Shown: piece after piece, positions 12,316-23,194 of the stretch
Position numbering within the stretch: the stretch's first letter is position 1
How the letters are laid out: each line of letters opens with the position of its first letter
Origin: Undaria pinnatifida
Taxonomy: Eukaryota > Sar > Phaeophyceae > Laminariales > Alariaceae
Direction: 5' to 3'
Assembly: GCA_012845835.1 (NCBI GenBank)
Contig: JABAKD010000020.1
Coordinates: forward strand, 12,763,488-12,827,487
DNA length: 64,000 bases
The notes under the pieces: model-generated
Database searches by the model: none
What the model was told of the DNA's origin: nothing
The model's input: only the letters and a program-made list of their open reading frames with translations
Translations under genes and position numbers: made by a program

Positions 12316-13345
12316 TTAAGAAGTGGCCGAGTCTGCTGTTGGTAGAAAGGAAAGTGGCTCTTCGATGAAGGAGGCTGCTCTTAACCTGCTGTGGTGGTCG
12401 GTATGCTTTGCCATGTAGGCGCATCCTTCGATCGCCTTGGGCGTCACCGGTCCTAACAGGTCAGTACTCACCAGCTGTAAACGTTGGCTGGAAGGGTCAG
12501 GCCGCGATGTCTCACTTTTTTTCTTTCGAATGCTCTTGTTGATTTTGCACGTATCACACGCCGACAAAGCGTCTGAAAAAATTACCCCGCAGTCCGAGAT
12601 ATTTTCCACCTTGGCCATCACCTGCTCATTGAGATTACCCAACCTCTTATACCAGATGTTAGCTGGAACGGGTGTAGGCAGGGAAGTAGCTTTAGTAGCA
12701 GTCGAAGCGTGAACAGCGAGGACGGTTTCCGGTTTAAAGCTGCTGCCGGAAATGGTCGGAAAAGCTGTCTCGGGTGTTCGGCTGGTAGCACCAGTGGTGA
12801 GGTCGAGATGATGCAGAGTAGAGCACTGGCTGTCTTTGCGTAGGGGTACAGTAAATGCACCCATGTCCAAATACGAATTATTGGCGATGATCACATTGAC
12901 CCCTCTCGTAGCTGCTGATACCCCCGAAAATAGATGCCTGCCTAGCCCTGGTACGATCGTGACGAGAAGCTGCAGAGTGCTTGAAGCCTATATGATCCAA
13001 CACTTGAACGAACAAAACCCCTTGACCAACGCCATTAAGGCGATGGTTTTCCGCTACGTTGGTTGTTACAGGAAGGTCCAGCTGTGCGTAGTGGTTCGTT
13101 TTAAGTTCGATGCCAGGTAAAAGCTGATTGTCGATGAAGTGGCTAAAAGCTCCGCTGTCCGCAATCATGGAGAAGTCGACGGGCTGCGCGGCGGTGTTGG
13201 TCGGAGGTGCGGCGGTGAAAGAATAACCTATACCAACTGGAGGTGAGGATGGGCAGGGAGGAGTCGCAAAGGACGTGGAATTAGCTGCTGTAGTCGCAAG
13301 CTCGGTAGTGGATGGAGCATGTGTCACCGGGACGTACGCTTCCAT
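12316..13345 (-). pseudogene. pol: copia Pol fragment: protease, pre-integrase, integrase start
   Basis: Two overlapping minus frames (12878..13345 and 12316..12894) form one product with a single-base shift near 12975. The first has the aspartic protease site IADSGAFSHFID, close to the DSGAS..H of copia proteases. The second has the GAG-pre-integrase zinc region (WYKRLGNLNEQV, then CDTCKINKS) and the integrase opening STDLLGPV followed by TDHHSR, which carry the first acidic residue and the conserved Asp-His-Ser-Arg strand. Similarity stops at about 12350, before the rest of the catalytic triad. In a full element these enzymes cleave the polyprotein and insert the cDNA. Here the product is truncated and shifted, so inactive. 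Confidence 0.8.
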
Positions 13346-13505
13346 TTGCGTTGTTGATGTTGGAGTTGTGGCGGTGTTGACGTGAGCGCCGCGGTTGTTA
13401 TTATGCCGGCCATTTTGTTGACCAGGACGAGGGCGACGGGTTATGTTGTCGTCCCGCTTTTGAGACCGACAGTCACTATTATCGTGGCGATCGGTACTAT
13501 GCAGG

Positions 13506-14560
13506 CTACACCACGATTTTGTTCGAGGTGTTGGGGGGTCGTTTTTTCCCCGACATCGTTTCCTTGCGTTTAAAGCAATTTTCGAATAGATGGCCTGGCT
13601 TTTTGCAGCGTGAACAGGTCACTACTGCTGAGGGCGTTGGCGTGACCACCATAGCAGACTCACGCCCCTTCGATTTTCGCGAAGGCCCGTTTCGCATAGC
13701 TCTACTTGCGTACATATTCCGCATTGTTATCACCGCTCGGTCAAGTGTGAATTCATCATCTGCTTCAGCGCTGTATTTTATTTGCAGGTATTCATCCGTG
13801 AGTCCTTCCAGCACTATGTCCAGTATGCTGTCATCGTTGATTACCACTCCAATGTCCACCAGTTCATCCCGTAAATAGTATACTTCATTGATAAAAATGT
13901 CTGGGTCTTGCCCTTCCGTCATGACCATTTGAGTGAGTTGCTGTTTAAGTATACGTCTACGTTGGCGGGTGGAATTTCGATACTTTGTAACCATACCATC
14001 CCAAGCAGCCTTCGCATTCGCAAGTTCACCTCGTTTCGGCTTGAATTGTAGAAGAAAGCTGGCCGCAGCTCCCGATGTGCTCAGGAACAAGAAGTCGAAC
14101 AGAATACGGTTGTCGCGGTGCCAGTTCTTGCTGTCCTCCGAATTCGAGATATTGTCATCCGTGGCCCATAAGACTAATGTTGCGGCTGGGAGTGTCGAAT
14201 ATCCTTAAGATGATGATAGCAGATGCGCCGTGTCCACGGGAGTACTCCCTGCGTCCGGCTGTGCATCTTCTGCTGTTTCAGCCGGGGGTGTTTCGCCTGG
14301 CTGAGTGTCCGTTTCGTCGGCGGCCTGGCTACAAGTTACAGCTCGCGGAGGCTTACTTCTTTTATAAGATGGACGAGACCTATTTAGTTTGGACTCGGGG
14401 CAAGGACGCCCTTCCAGGATATCAGAGATCCGGCATGACTCATACTTACCACGGACTGAGCCGTGCGTTCCCATACATCGAGCTTGAGCCCATTGAATTT
14501 GCCGTTGAGAGCTCTAACTAGCTTGTCGACCGCATCACCTGCTTTGGTGGACTTTTCCAT
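13506..14560 (-). pseudogene. gag: copia Gag with CCHC zinc knuckle
   Basis: The likely start is the ATG at 14560 (MEKSTKAGDAVDKL), following a run of GCATCA repeats. GKFNGLKLDVWERTA matches the N-terminal 'hyphal' motif of copia Gag. A GTAAGT or a frame break follows, and the protein resumes near 14208 (WATDDNISNSEDSKNW) in the frame that continues to 13506. The body has the UBN2-type signature AWDGMVTKY, DPDIFINEV and LEGLTDEYL. The C-terminus has the knuckle CSRCKKPGHLFENC (C-x2-C-x4-H-x4-C), the RNA-binding module of the capsid protein. Gag would form cytoplasmic virus-like particles. The break near 14.2-14.45 kb probably inactivates it, unless it is a real intron. Confidence 0.82.
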
Positions 14561-14724
14561 GGTGATGCTGATGCTGTTGCTAATCGCGGATGCTGATGAT
14601 GATGCTGATGCTGATGCCGTAGTCGATTTATTGAAGGTTTCCTCTCAAACTTCCCGGTAAGATACGACAAATACTTCAATGAGATGTCGCTTGGTGCTGA
14701 TCGATCTTTACACCAAGCGTCGAA

Positions 14725-14735
14725 GGCTCATAACC
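14725..14735 (-). promoter_or_regulatory. primer-binding site, half-tRNA(iMet) type
   Basis: Two bases inside the 5' LTR the minus strand reads GGTTATGAGCC, complementary to the anticodon stem-loop (GGCTCATAACC) of initiator tRNA-Met, not to a tRNA 3' end. Drosophila copia uses the same internal 'half-tRNA' priming. The next bases (CTTCGACGCTT) partly continue the match. Confidence 0.7.
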
Positions 14736-14737
14736 AG

Positions 14738-15160
14738 TGAATAGCCTGTGAACACAATGGTTGTGTGGAGGCTCTGTCTTCTATGCGAAAAGATGCAGAA
14801 GTGGCACCAAAGTGTCTGTTAAGATCACTGGTGATACAAAAGAAAAGGGATAGTTTGGAAAGGGCGCTTAAGGCCGAAGAGAGAGGAGGAGGAAAGAAAG
14901 GAGAGAAGGGAGAGAAGGGAGAGAAGGGAGAGTGATCACAGTGGCTTGCATCACCACTTGATCATCACGGAACAATGTCCGTAGTCCGGTAGAATACCGA
15001 GACAACGGGACAACCTTAACATACTCAAATCTACGTTTATATCTAAGTTCCGACGAAAATTCAACGTAAGTTTCAACTGCTTATCTTATTCGTGCGAACA
15101 TACTGCTCGAATAGACTGCGCATTAACTTAGATATGAACCCAAGGTTCATACTCTCAACA
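14738..15160 (-). repeat. copia 5' LTR
   Basis: This is the partner of 10147..10591. It shares the blocks GGTTGTGTGGAG, GGAAAGGGCGCTTAAGG and the GGAGAGAAG microsatellite. It drives transcription toward lower coordinates. Confidence 0.88.
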
Positions 15161-16860
15161 AACAGTATGGTAGTCAGCCGACGCCAGAGCAATCACAGCA
15201 GTTTGGGAAGGTTTAGCGGAGCATAACTAAGCACGTCGAGCAGCAAGCGTGGAGCACAAGCACAGCAGCATTCGGAACACGCAGCGAATCAACGACACGT
15301 CGTCCTTGTCTGATTTTCGTGTCTACAATTGCTTAGCTCTTGGCTGCAAGTCGTGCGTTGTTTCTACCCCTCGCGGGTTGTACACGGGGGTAGATGGGTG
15401 GTTCTGCTGTCTGACCAGATCTTGACAGGATCATGGCGTCTGCAAGCGGGAGGGGTGACCTCTATATCCGGAGAAATGTGAGGCACTCGTGTCGCCATAG
15501 GATGCCTCCGAGAGGGGACGAGCGTGAGGATTACGAGACGCCGGAGCAGGCAGGACGGGGTGGTGGGCGGGTTGGCATAGTAGGCAAAAGGCCTGGAGGA
15601 AGCAAGCCTTCGCCCCTTAGCCTCAAAGGTAGATTCCTGTCCAGCCAGCAAACCCTTTCTTACAGCATGCTTTCGGCGTCGGACGCTTCCGGGACGGTCA
15701 CGGAGGAGGGAGAGGAAGGGGAGGTGGTGATGGCGAGGACGAAGAGATTGCTGGAGCTGGTGCTATCGCGGATGGGGCATTGTGTGCTTGAGCGCTGTAC
15801 TTATAGGTCTGTGCGGGACACGCCGGGCTTTTGTTCGGTTACGGCCCGTGTCATGAAAAAAGGGGAAATGTGTCGACGACTGATATTATACAAGTGTGTG
15901 CGTATCATACAGGTGAAATAGGGGTTAGGGTTTTGTGCCAGATACGTTATTTTTCAAGGATTTTCAAATGTTTCATGAATAGAGTTGGTTCCAAGCATTT
16001 GATGAGGTCGAAATGTAAAAAAAGGCTGGCCAAAATTCTGGCAAACTAGTTTCATTTTCAGTGGAAACCCTGTAATGTACGAAAATGCAAATTCGCCAGC
16101 CGGGAGCCCGAGCTGTACAGCGTTGCCCAACCTCGCCAACCTCGAGGGGGCTCGGAGGAATGGCGCGGTTTCTGAGGTGCCCACTACAGCAGCGGTAGTC
16201 AGTATCATATATGAATAGTTGTTGCCAGGCAAGACAACCATTTGATACACGTGAACGTACACATGATAGCAACATCTAGATCGATGTATGCTACACGAAG
16301 TGCGCAGAAGTTGGTGATGTATGCCGGAAGCCCCTGCGGTCATCAATTGTTTAAGTACCAAGTATGCATCACACTTCTTTCATGGGTGGTTAGGCGTCAG
16401 ACTGTAGCCACGCTCTCGACAATTAACGTAACTGGCTCAAGCGCTCGCCTCTCGAACTGCTTAGAACCAGTAGTCAATCAAGTATTGGCTAACATCAAAC
16501 GTACGTTGATACACACGCTACACGGCAGTAAGTCCATAGCCTCCATCACACAAAAGCTGCCATAGTTGCGGGCGTCATGGCGAGTCAAGGACACGCCACC
16601 CCGAGCTACCTCCCCGAGCTACTCCCGAGCTTCGGCTGGTTTTCGGCGGGGACTGGGATATGATCGCAATACTTGCTCCCAAGTTTTGTCTCCGTGAAAA
16701 CAAGCACGAGCACATCACACCAACCCGTGTGCGACATCAACTCCAAGACGGCTGCTGCTCTGCTGTGGTTAGGAGTTCTGATTTGCGTAACCATGAATCG
16801 TCGGATTGTGAATTGGAAGCCTCGGATACCGAACACCTACTGTGAAACACAAACTTGATT
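15161..16860. other. no gene recognised; one unassigned 162-codon ORF
   Basis: The longest open frame is 15433..15921 plus (Arg/Gly-rich N-terminus, then a helix KRLLELVLSRM). Another lies opposite it at 15364..15651 minus. Neither shows a known motif. AAAGGTAGAT inside the plus frame could be a splice donor. Short minus ORFs at 15.95-16.36 and 16.6-16.84 kb are also unassigned. I cannot say that any of these is real. Confidence 0.3.
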
Positions 16861-17165
16861 ACAAATGGCGCACAAACGCGAAAAAATTAGGAACTCTGCT
16901 GTGCGTTTTCAAGACCAGCCGTACATTGTGTTCAATTTGCTGCAGTATTCGACAGCTTGCTGCTGTTCGCACCGAAGGCCAGCTTCTGGCCAACTGCGGG
17001 TCGAGAACAACGACGTTATCTTTGATACCAAGACTCGAAAATGTTCGAACAATAACTGCAACCTCAGAATGTTCGGAGGTAGGAAGCCGGTAAAGTCCCG
17101 ACATTGCCACAAAAAAGAGGCGATCGCTGCTGAGCTTCCGACCTTCCGCGGAAGCTGCCGCTTGC

Positions 17166-17555
17166 TTCCATGGAACTAGAACCCAAAAATTCGTGGAAGT
17201 GCTTTCGTGGAAGCTTTCGAATCCGTGGAAGCTGTGGAAGCACTTCCGTGGAAGCTTTTGTGAAAGGTTTTGTGAAAAATTTCGTGGAAGCTTTCGTGGA
17301 AGTGGAAGCTTTCGTAAAAGCTTCCGTGGAGGCGTCCGTGGAAGTAACTTCGGCGGCATCTTCCACTACTTCCATGGAAGCTTCCGTGGAAGCGTCCGGG
17401 ATTTTGTCCCATGGAAGCTTCCATATCTTCCAGGGAAGCTTTCACGGAGGCTTCCATGGAAGCGATGGAAGCTTTTATGGAAGCTATGGAAGCTTCCATG
17501 GAAGCGGTGAAACGGAAGCTTTCATGAACTCCGCGCCAAAAACAATTAGTGCAGG
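17166..17555. repeat. array A of the 12-bp CCGTGG-type repeat
   Basis: This is about 350 bp of degenerate 12-bp units (CCGTGGAAGCTT and variants). Pairs of units form palindromes such as AAGCTTCCATGGAAGCTT. Because 12 is a multiple of three, several frames on both strands stay open; these are not genes. The right edge ends GCCAAAAACAATTAGTGCAGG, closely matching the end of the array at 48.5-49.18 kb. Confidence 0.85.
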
Positions 17556-18290
17556 ATACCGTCGTGCGGCGTAACACGCAGCGAGACATCGCGAGTTTGA
17601 TCAAGGGGAAAATCAGACCTACGACAGAAGAAACTACCGGCACGGCAACCTATCCTGCGGCTCCTGTCACAATTGAAGCTCAGCCTATGCTCGCCCATAG
17701 CATAGTTGGTTACGATAGAGTAAACGAAGAACTCCACGCTATTTTGTTCGTGCCGGCAGAAACGTTGGTACCCCTCCTGGTGCTCAAGCCTAAGAACGAG
17801 ACTGATATCAGAGGAAATGGGCAAAAGGTTCCAGTCCAAGTACTGTACATACAACAAAGTCATGGACAAAGTCGTCTGGGCTACCACGGAGCGGCTGGTC
17901 AACTCCAAGGTGAAAAGCGGAGAATATTCGGACGCTAACTTCATGGAGAAGACGGGAGCGCTCCTAGAGGCTGAGAAGACGGGAGCGCATATTTCTGATT
18001 CATGTTCAAGGATATTTGCGTGCATGGTTTCATCGCCGAATGCAAGGACGAGCTCATGATGTATTACGACACAAACTTGGTATCACCCAGACGCAGAGCA
18101 ATATGCGCGGTTTGACGACCTGGCACTATGGAGCCAACATTGACAGGCGTGGCGTCGCCATGGCAACTTAGACATCGACGTTCCACCAGTGTGGTCAGAA
18201 GGGGAATTATGCGCGCCAGTGCTACAGACATTCCAGCCGAAGGAGACGATACCGGCCTCCAAAAGACAGAAAACCGGCGGTAATTTTTCT
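17556..18290 (+). pseudogene. Gag-like retroelement fragment with degenerate zinc knuckle
   Basis: The plus-strand sequence reads through three frames. From 17556 comes a stretch with TIEAQPMLAHSIVGY. A shift near 17817 leads to MDKVVWATTERLVNSKVKS and ANFMEKTGALLE. A further shift gives FIAECKDELMMYY and finally CGQKGNYARQC followed by an Arg-rich tail (RRRRYRPPKDRK). The last part looks like a CCHC knuckle of retroelement Gag in which the first Cys is missing and the His is Asn. It directly follows array A. I judge it a broken Gag remnant of unknown family; no LTR was seen next to it. Confidence 0.45.
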
Positions 18291-18890
18291 ATTTTCCCTC
18301 TAGTTGTCGCTTGTTGGGTGCTCCCAAATGCGTATCTGGTTCTGTGCGTTACCTTGCGAACCCAACTTTACGCTGTCGCGTGTATATCCAGGTTGTTCAT
18401 CGCTGCGGGCTCGTTTTAGTGTAGATGGGTGCCCTAAACTATTCAAATATGTACGCTTATTTTCATCTTGACAATCGACAACTAACGAATATTTGTGTAA
18501 GCGCCCGCCAGGTTTCCCAAAACATTCACCGGTTTTTCCTTTATCCGGTGTCCACCACTAAACGAGGGCTAAATAAGGCAGTCCAAGCCTACATCAGTGG
18601 TAGCGGATAGGGAGTACTCTGAAGCGGGTAGACGGGCGAAGATTAACGTAACGGACGGGGGAAGGTTTGAGTTTGTGGGCAAATGCCACACCGGTAGGGG
18701 ATGATTCACGCGATACAAAACGTCCGCCAAGAGTTCCCCTTGCAGCATCTACTGTAATGCCACATATTCGATACCATGCTGAACCCCATGAACAGCTGGA
18801 GAAGGTGACATAGCCAGATTGTCATTATGGTCCTAGAGCGGAAGTCATTGGTTAAATTGTGTCTCCACCAGTCATGGCGCTGTATAAAGG
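18291..18890. other. no gene recognised
   Basis: Short ORFs only (18425..18610 plus, 18706..18966 minus). No motif or repeat is recognised. Confidence 0.4.
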
Positions 18891-18894
18891 CCAA

Positions 18895-20270
18895 AACAGT
18901 CAGGAGTTCGGGGAACGCTTCCTCGCTGATGCAGACAAAATGAACAACATGCCGTAGCTGCAACAAAAGAAAAAAGGGGAAAAGAAGGGCAAGCCGCGGG
19001 TGGGCAACGTCGAGCGACGTGAGGGGAAGAAGGCGCAGGAGTTGCGCGCCATGCTATGCGCTGACCACGCGAGCATCGTATCGCGCTCACTTGAAGGGCT
19101 GGGGGTGATGATGACGGTGATCGTGACTACGTGATCAGCGTTCGGGCTTACGGTCTCGAAGGCCAACACGGAGATAATGTGTCTGCAGACAAAATATGGG
19201 CGTAAAGTGTCATTCATTCATGGTTGCAGACAAGAAGGTATACAAACACACGATCCTAGTCGTATACTAGGGCGGGGCTATCAGCGCAGATTGAAATGTC
19301 AGCGTCGAGATAACGCGGCGTCTTTTGAGGGCTTGGCCGTGCTTACAGAGGTACAAGATGGAAATCTATGACCGCCCGAGTGTGCGGTTGCGGTTTAAGG
19401 TGCGAGTCCTAAAAGCCGAGGTGACCGAGACGCTACTCTACAATGTTCGTGACGTGGGGCCCTTACAAGCCTGACTACGACAGGCCACGGCAGATTCACT
19501 AATCCATGCTCCTCCGATGCCTCGGCTGACGGAAACGGGAGCGCGACGACCACACCCTCTCGTACGTCAATGCGCTTGCCAAAACAGACTCCGAGAGCAT
19601 TGAGGCAGCGGTGCGAATACGAAGGATACTATTCGCGGGATTAGTGGCTCGTGTGGAGCAGGAGCGTCTGCCGCGGACCGTGATGTTTGGGGAGATAGTT
19701 GGCGGTAAGGGCTACTCCGGAGAGCGAGAAAAATATTAGATGGTGCGCCTCAAAGAAGATGTGACGGAATTCGGCATCAAGTTCGAAGGGTAGCGAAAGG
19801 ATAGACGGCCGGCAGATGGTTTCGACGGGTCGAGGAGGTGGCCGAGGCATTCATGCGGAATGGACATGACGCTTAGAGCTGCATAGCTGCAGAGGGACAC
19901 GCGAAGGCCGCGGTCGCGCCTCCCACCGTTGACACCATTACGCGGCGGGAAGGGGGGTTCTGCCCAAGAGGCGGAAGTCAGGGTCTGGTCGTCATCGTTC
20001 TGACGTACGTGTGCCTTCCCATGACGGTAGGTAGCTAGGGCAAAGCCGCCCGGACTTCTTCACCTTGCTGTGTTTCCTCTCAGTGCCCTGTATGCCCGTT
20101 TTGCCCTCTATATGCCAAATGTCTTTGTCTTAGTCTCGATAGAAGATTTGCTATTTTTGTGTTTTCCCTTTCTTTTCCTTGCTTTATTTGGTTTTTCGTT
20201 GCCTTCTTTCTTTTTCAATGACCTCGAGTCTGCTGTGCGTATGCGTATTGGTAATACTGGCTAGTTGGTT
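18895..20270 (+). pseudogene. 5'-truncated LINE copy (RT thumb, C-terminal domain and 3' UTR)
   Basis: Read on plus, this is a decayed copy of the LINE at 34.8-37.6 kb. Shared pieces include ERFLADAD, the spacer rich in [39 protein letters not shown] and RWFRRVEEVAEAF. The catalytic YADD is changed to CADH. Several stops and shifts break it. After the coding part comes a T-rich tract (20.1-20.2 kb) and CTGTGCGTATGCGTA, the same order as in the 3' UTR of the better-preserved copy. It begins abruptly near 18.89 kb, as expected for a 5'-truncated LINE insertion. Confidence 0.75.
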
Positions 20271-21260
20271 GGCTGATACTTTTGGCCACACACACTCGAC
20301 TGGCGAGCTCACGTGTTCACTGACTATGGCGGAATCATCTTGGACCCTGGATTTAATCAAACGGTCGTACCTCTGCCAATCCATATCTGTGGTTCATGTT
20401 TTTTTACGATGATCTACATCCTGTTTGCCACAAGATTTTCTCATGTCGATTTGTGCAATCCCAGATTTTTTGAGGTTTTCGAATATAGACTTTTCAAGGC
20501 TTTTGTCCAGGGTGTGGGATGTACCAAAAATATTTACTTCAGCAACTACACTCTGAAGAACCCTTTTCTTGGATTTCCCTGAGCGGGGTTCAAGTAGACG
20601 AAGGTAATGAAATGTTTTCTGTTACTGTACGGGGTTTCAACGAAATCATATATCATATTTAGTGGGGATGGGGCAGGAAATATACGTAAATTCGTCTAAT
20701 CTTGCCTCGAACGTTTTAATCAATTTTGCTTCGATCTGCGCGGCTGCCTTGCACGCTCACACAGGGATACATAATGACAATGATATAACCCCCCCCCCCT
20801 CAACGCCCCTTCCTTCCCCATCACCCGCACCATCGCCTAGACCTAGCACCACGCGTATAGCAAACCCCTACATCTATGCGACCTGAAGATATTGTTTAAA
20901 AAACCCTTTCGCCCCCCCCCCCCCGCACCCTTCCCCTCCCCCCCCGACCCCGACCTCCTCGAACGCTCCGCCCTCTCCTCACTGGTTGTACGACTTACAG
21001 GATATACATGATAAACTGGTGCATTCCTTCCAAAACCGTTAGATTCATCCCCTTGAAGAAGTTATAGTTTCCACGCACAGGTTGAGCTGCTCCCCCCCCC
21101 CCCCGCTTCTTCTGGATCAAACCCGGGCCCGCACGTCCTTCAAAACTCCGCCCTGTTATTCGACTGACGAATCCACTTGATAAACTTATGAATTTTCTTC
21201 CACAGCTGTCAGATTTTGTCCCCCTCAAAAACGGGTTTTATAGTTTCTGCGCACAGACTT
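20271..21260. other. non-coding, with C-tract block shared with 28.9 and 31.6 kb
   Basis: No gene is seen. From about 20790 there is a C-rich block with ACCCGCACCATCGCCTAGACC and runs of C. Near-identical blocks lie at 31.62-31.75 kb (same strand) and 28.9-29.0 kb (opposite strand). It belongs to the inner part of the TIR element family described below. Confidence 0.5.
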
Positions 21261-21450
21261 GGACTAACATCACCCTGTTGATCCTGATAGCTACACTGTA
21301 GTTGCAAGGGGAGTCGCCGACCTATATTCTTAATAAGGGCATACAACCCGTGATACGCGCGATCGGAGTATCACACACAGCTTGCAAAGATGAGTTTCGA
21401 CAAAATATTCGATCTCACAGCTGGAGTGTATTTTTATTATTATAATATAT
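21261..21450 (+). mobile_element. right arm of TIR element family (partial copy)
   Basis: This matches the right terminal arm of the complete element at 24820..25505: GGGGAGTCGCCGACCTAT, then GATCGGAGTATCACACACAG, ending GGAGTGTATTTTT. No matching left arm was found, so the copy is partial or rearranged. Confidence 0.7.
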
Positions 21451-21544
21451 ATATATACTATACCACGACTTTGTAGTATGGACTTACGCCACGATGTCTA
21501 TTGTACACCTCTATATGCATACGGCTCGTCGTATATATGCTTTA

Positions 21545-22208
21545 TACTAAGAGCGGTTAATGAAATCCGACGGAGCCGGCCTACGGTGCGACTTGTACTT
21601 TTCTCCGCCGCTGCTGCGGGGCCAATCTTGTTTCGTGGGTATACATCGTGGTAGTTGGCCACCTTTCTGCAAAAAAATTGCACCACGTCTAGACTAAATT
21701 GGTCCCTCGGCCAGTGCGTAGCTCTTGGGAACGTTGTCCCGCAAGCAATGTATGGTGTACTTGCAGTGCTTGCGGACCCATGCCTTCGACCTGCCCCACA
21801 CAAGCTCAATCGAATTGATCTCGCGGTGTTTTTTGGGAATCATGATTGCCACCCCCCACAGGGTTTGACTAGGACCAATAGGCTCGGGTCCACGTTTTCA
21901 AAGTTCAACTGCGCGCTCAACGCCGCGACCATACCCGGCGCTAGGTAAGGGTCTGGTGACGCCCTCCCCGCAGCAGCAACTGGTACATCGATCGCAGAGC
22001 CAGCGTCGGTCGGAACAGCTTCCCAGCCTGCGCGGGAGAGAAACGTCGACAGGCTTCTGAAAGTGTATGGCGCAGCATGGGAGTGCGGAATAACCGCGAG
22101 GGTGGGGCGGGATAATGCGGTCGACAGAGCCGTGAGGGGAGGGGGCGCGGGGTCAGTGCCTTGTGGAGCCATGTACGCCTTTCCTCGCGGAAAATGTACC
22201 CAACGCAA
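21545..22208 (-). pseudogene. DDE-superfamily transposase C-terminal fragment
   Basis: In one minus frame the sequence reads IPKKHREINSIELVWGRSKAW followed by a K/R-rich stretch (VRKHCKYT) and LRDNVP. This fits the end of Tc1/IS630-like DDE_3 transposases, where the last catalytic Glu lies in a 'HPELNPIE.VW...K' motif; here NSIE keeps the Glu. Downstream, in two other frames, FCRKVANYHDVY and EKYKSHRRPAPS resemble the usual tail. Upstream, LAPGMVAALSAQLNF leads into it in another frame. The N-terminal two-thirds with the first two Asp residues is not recognisable. In-frame stops and shifts make it inactive. Confidence 0.5.
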
Positions 22209-22345
22209 GTATGACCCCTACATAGTGTATGTGCGAATGGGCCATAATAATATATGTATATATGACACGCGTTGTATGTCTGGAAAAGAAGCACGCTATA
22301 TTCTTGGTCACAGCAGCTGTACAACAGCGATGCAGCAACGGCAGC

Positions 22346-22572
22346 GGCAATACAGCAGCAACAATACAGCAGCAACAATACACCAGCAACAATACACCAG
22401 CAACAATACAGCAGCAACAATACAGCAGCAACAATACAGCAGCAACAATACAGCAGCAACAATACAGCAGCAACAATACAGCAGCAACAATACAGCAGCA
22501 ACAATACAGCAGCAACAATACAGCAGCAACAATACAGCAGCAACAATACAGCAGTAACAATACAGCAGCAGC
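22346..22572. repeat. 14-bp tandem microsatellite (AGCAGCAACAATAC)n
   Basis: About 16 copies of a 14-bp unit. The period is not a multiple of three and the unit has no stop in any frame, so long Gln/Asn/Thr ORFs on plus and Leu/Cys ORFs on minus arise in every frame. These are artefacts. Confidence 0.95.
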
Positions 22573-23194
22573 CTACACCAATGGCGACAGCATATATGGT
22601 AAACAAAACCTGAGCGAAATGCACACGTAATCATACGATACAGCAGGGGTACATGTACAGCAGTCGAAGCTTACGCTCACCTCGAGCCCAACGGAGTGCA
22701 TTGAAAAAGCTTCAAGGCGCTCTTTTTCGACGGCTCTGAAGTAGCCCACCGCATGCTCCCATTGCACCGTTTGTGCTCGCGCATCTAAGACCGCCGGCAC
22801 AAGCTGCAACTTCGCCCATTTCAGGTTGCGAACAGCAGCTTTCCCGACCAAGCCCTTATCGCTTGAGGAAAATCGGATTGAATTTCGCTTGCTTATTAAG
22901 CACATCCGATTACTCCTTCAAAATTGCCGGGTCTCGCGAGGCGATGTGCGCGAGCTCAAGATTGCCGACCTTAACCACTGCTTTCAGCTGGTCCAACTTC
23001 TTCCGCAGCTTCCTCCCGCCATAACTTCCCGTCGGCCTGCCTCCACCATCATCGCGTGCCCCACCGCGTTTTTCAGCTTCGACTTCATCTTTGATCTTGC
23101 GCCTGGCGTCGCGAAGGTGGGGCAAGTGTCTTCTCTTGTGGCCAGCCCGCCAGGTACCAGCGAACCTCTCCTCTGTCACCCAATCTGGAGTCAT
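22573..23194 (-). other. unassigned minus ORFs, charged and helical
   Basis: Two adjoining frames, 22910..23194 (HKRRHLPHLRDARRKIKDE, LRKKLDQLKAVVKV) and 22573..22905 (LEAFSMHSVGLEVS), lie upstream of the transposase fragment on the same strand. They could be its N-terminal part or an unrelated charged protein. I do not recognise a family. Confidence 0.3.

Larger units (their letters stand above)
10147..15160 (-). mobile_element. Ty1/copia-type LTR retrotransposon lacking RT
   Basis: Two direct repeats of 445 and 423 bp flank a 4.15-kb interior. On the plus strand the repeats start TGAATAGCC and end CTCAACA, so in element orientation (minus) they read TGTTGAGAG...CA. The interior, read 5' to 3' on minus, holds a primer-binding site, gag with a CCHC knuckle, a copia-order protease, a pre-integrase zinc region and the start of the integrase core. 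It then turns into sequence without any recognisable core, reverse transcriptase or RNase H. A purine-rich AAGGGGGCG precedes the 3' LTR. The flanking bases AACGG and AACAG could be a worn 5-bp target duplication if the left LTR begins two bases earlier. The element cannot be autonomous. Confidence 0.85.

Noticed and set aside
17170-17574. Long ORFs on both strands through array A (and likewise 43.6-44.8 and 48.6-49.2 kb)
   Set aside because: The 12-bp repeat period keeps frames open without coding; the translations are simple Gly/Ser/Phe or Val/Glu/Ala repeats.
22153-22630. Gln/Asn/Thr-rich and Leu/Cys-rich ORFs over 100 codons
   Set aside because: They are translations of a 14-bp microsatellite that has no stop in any frame.
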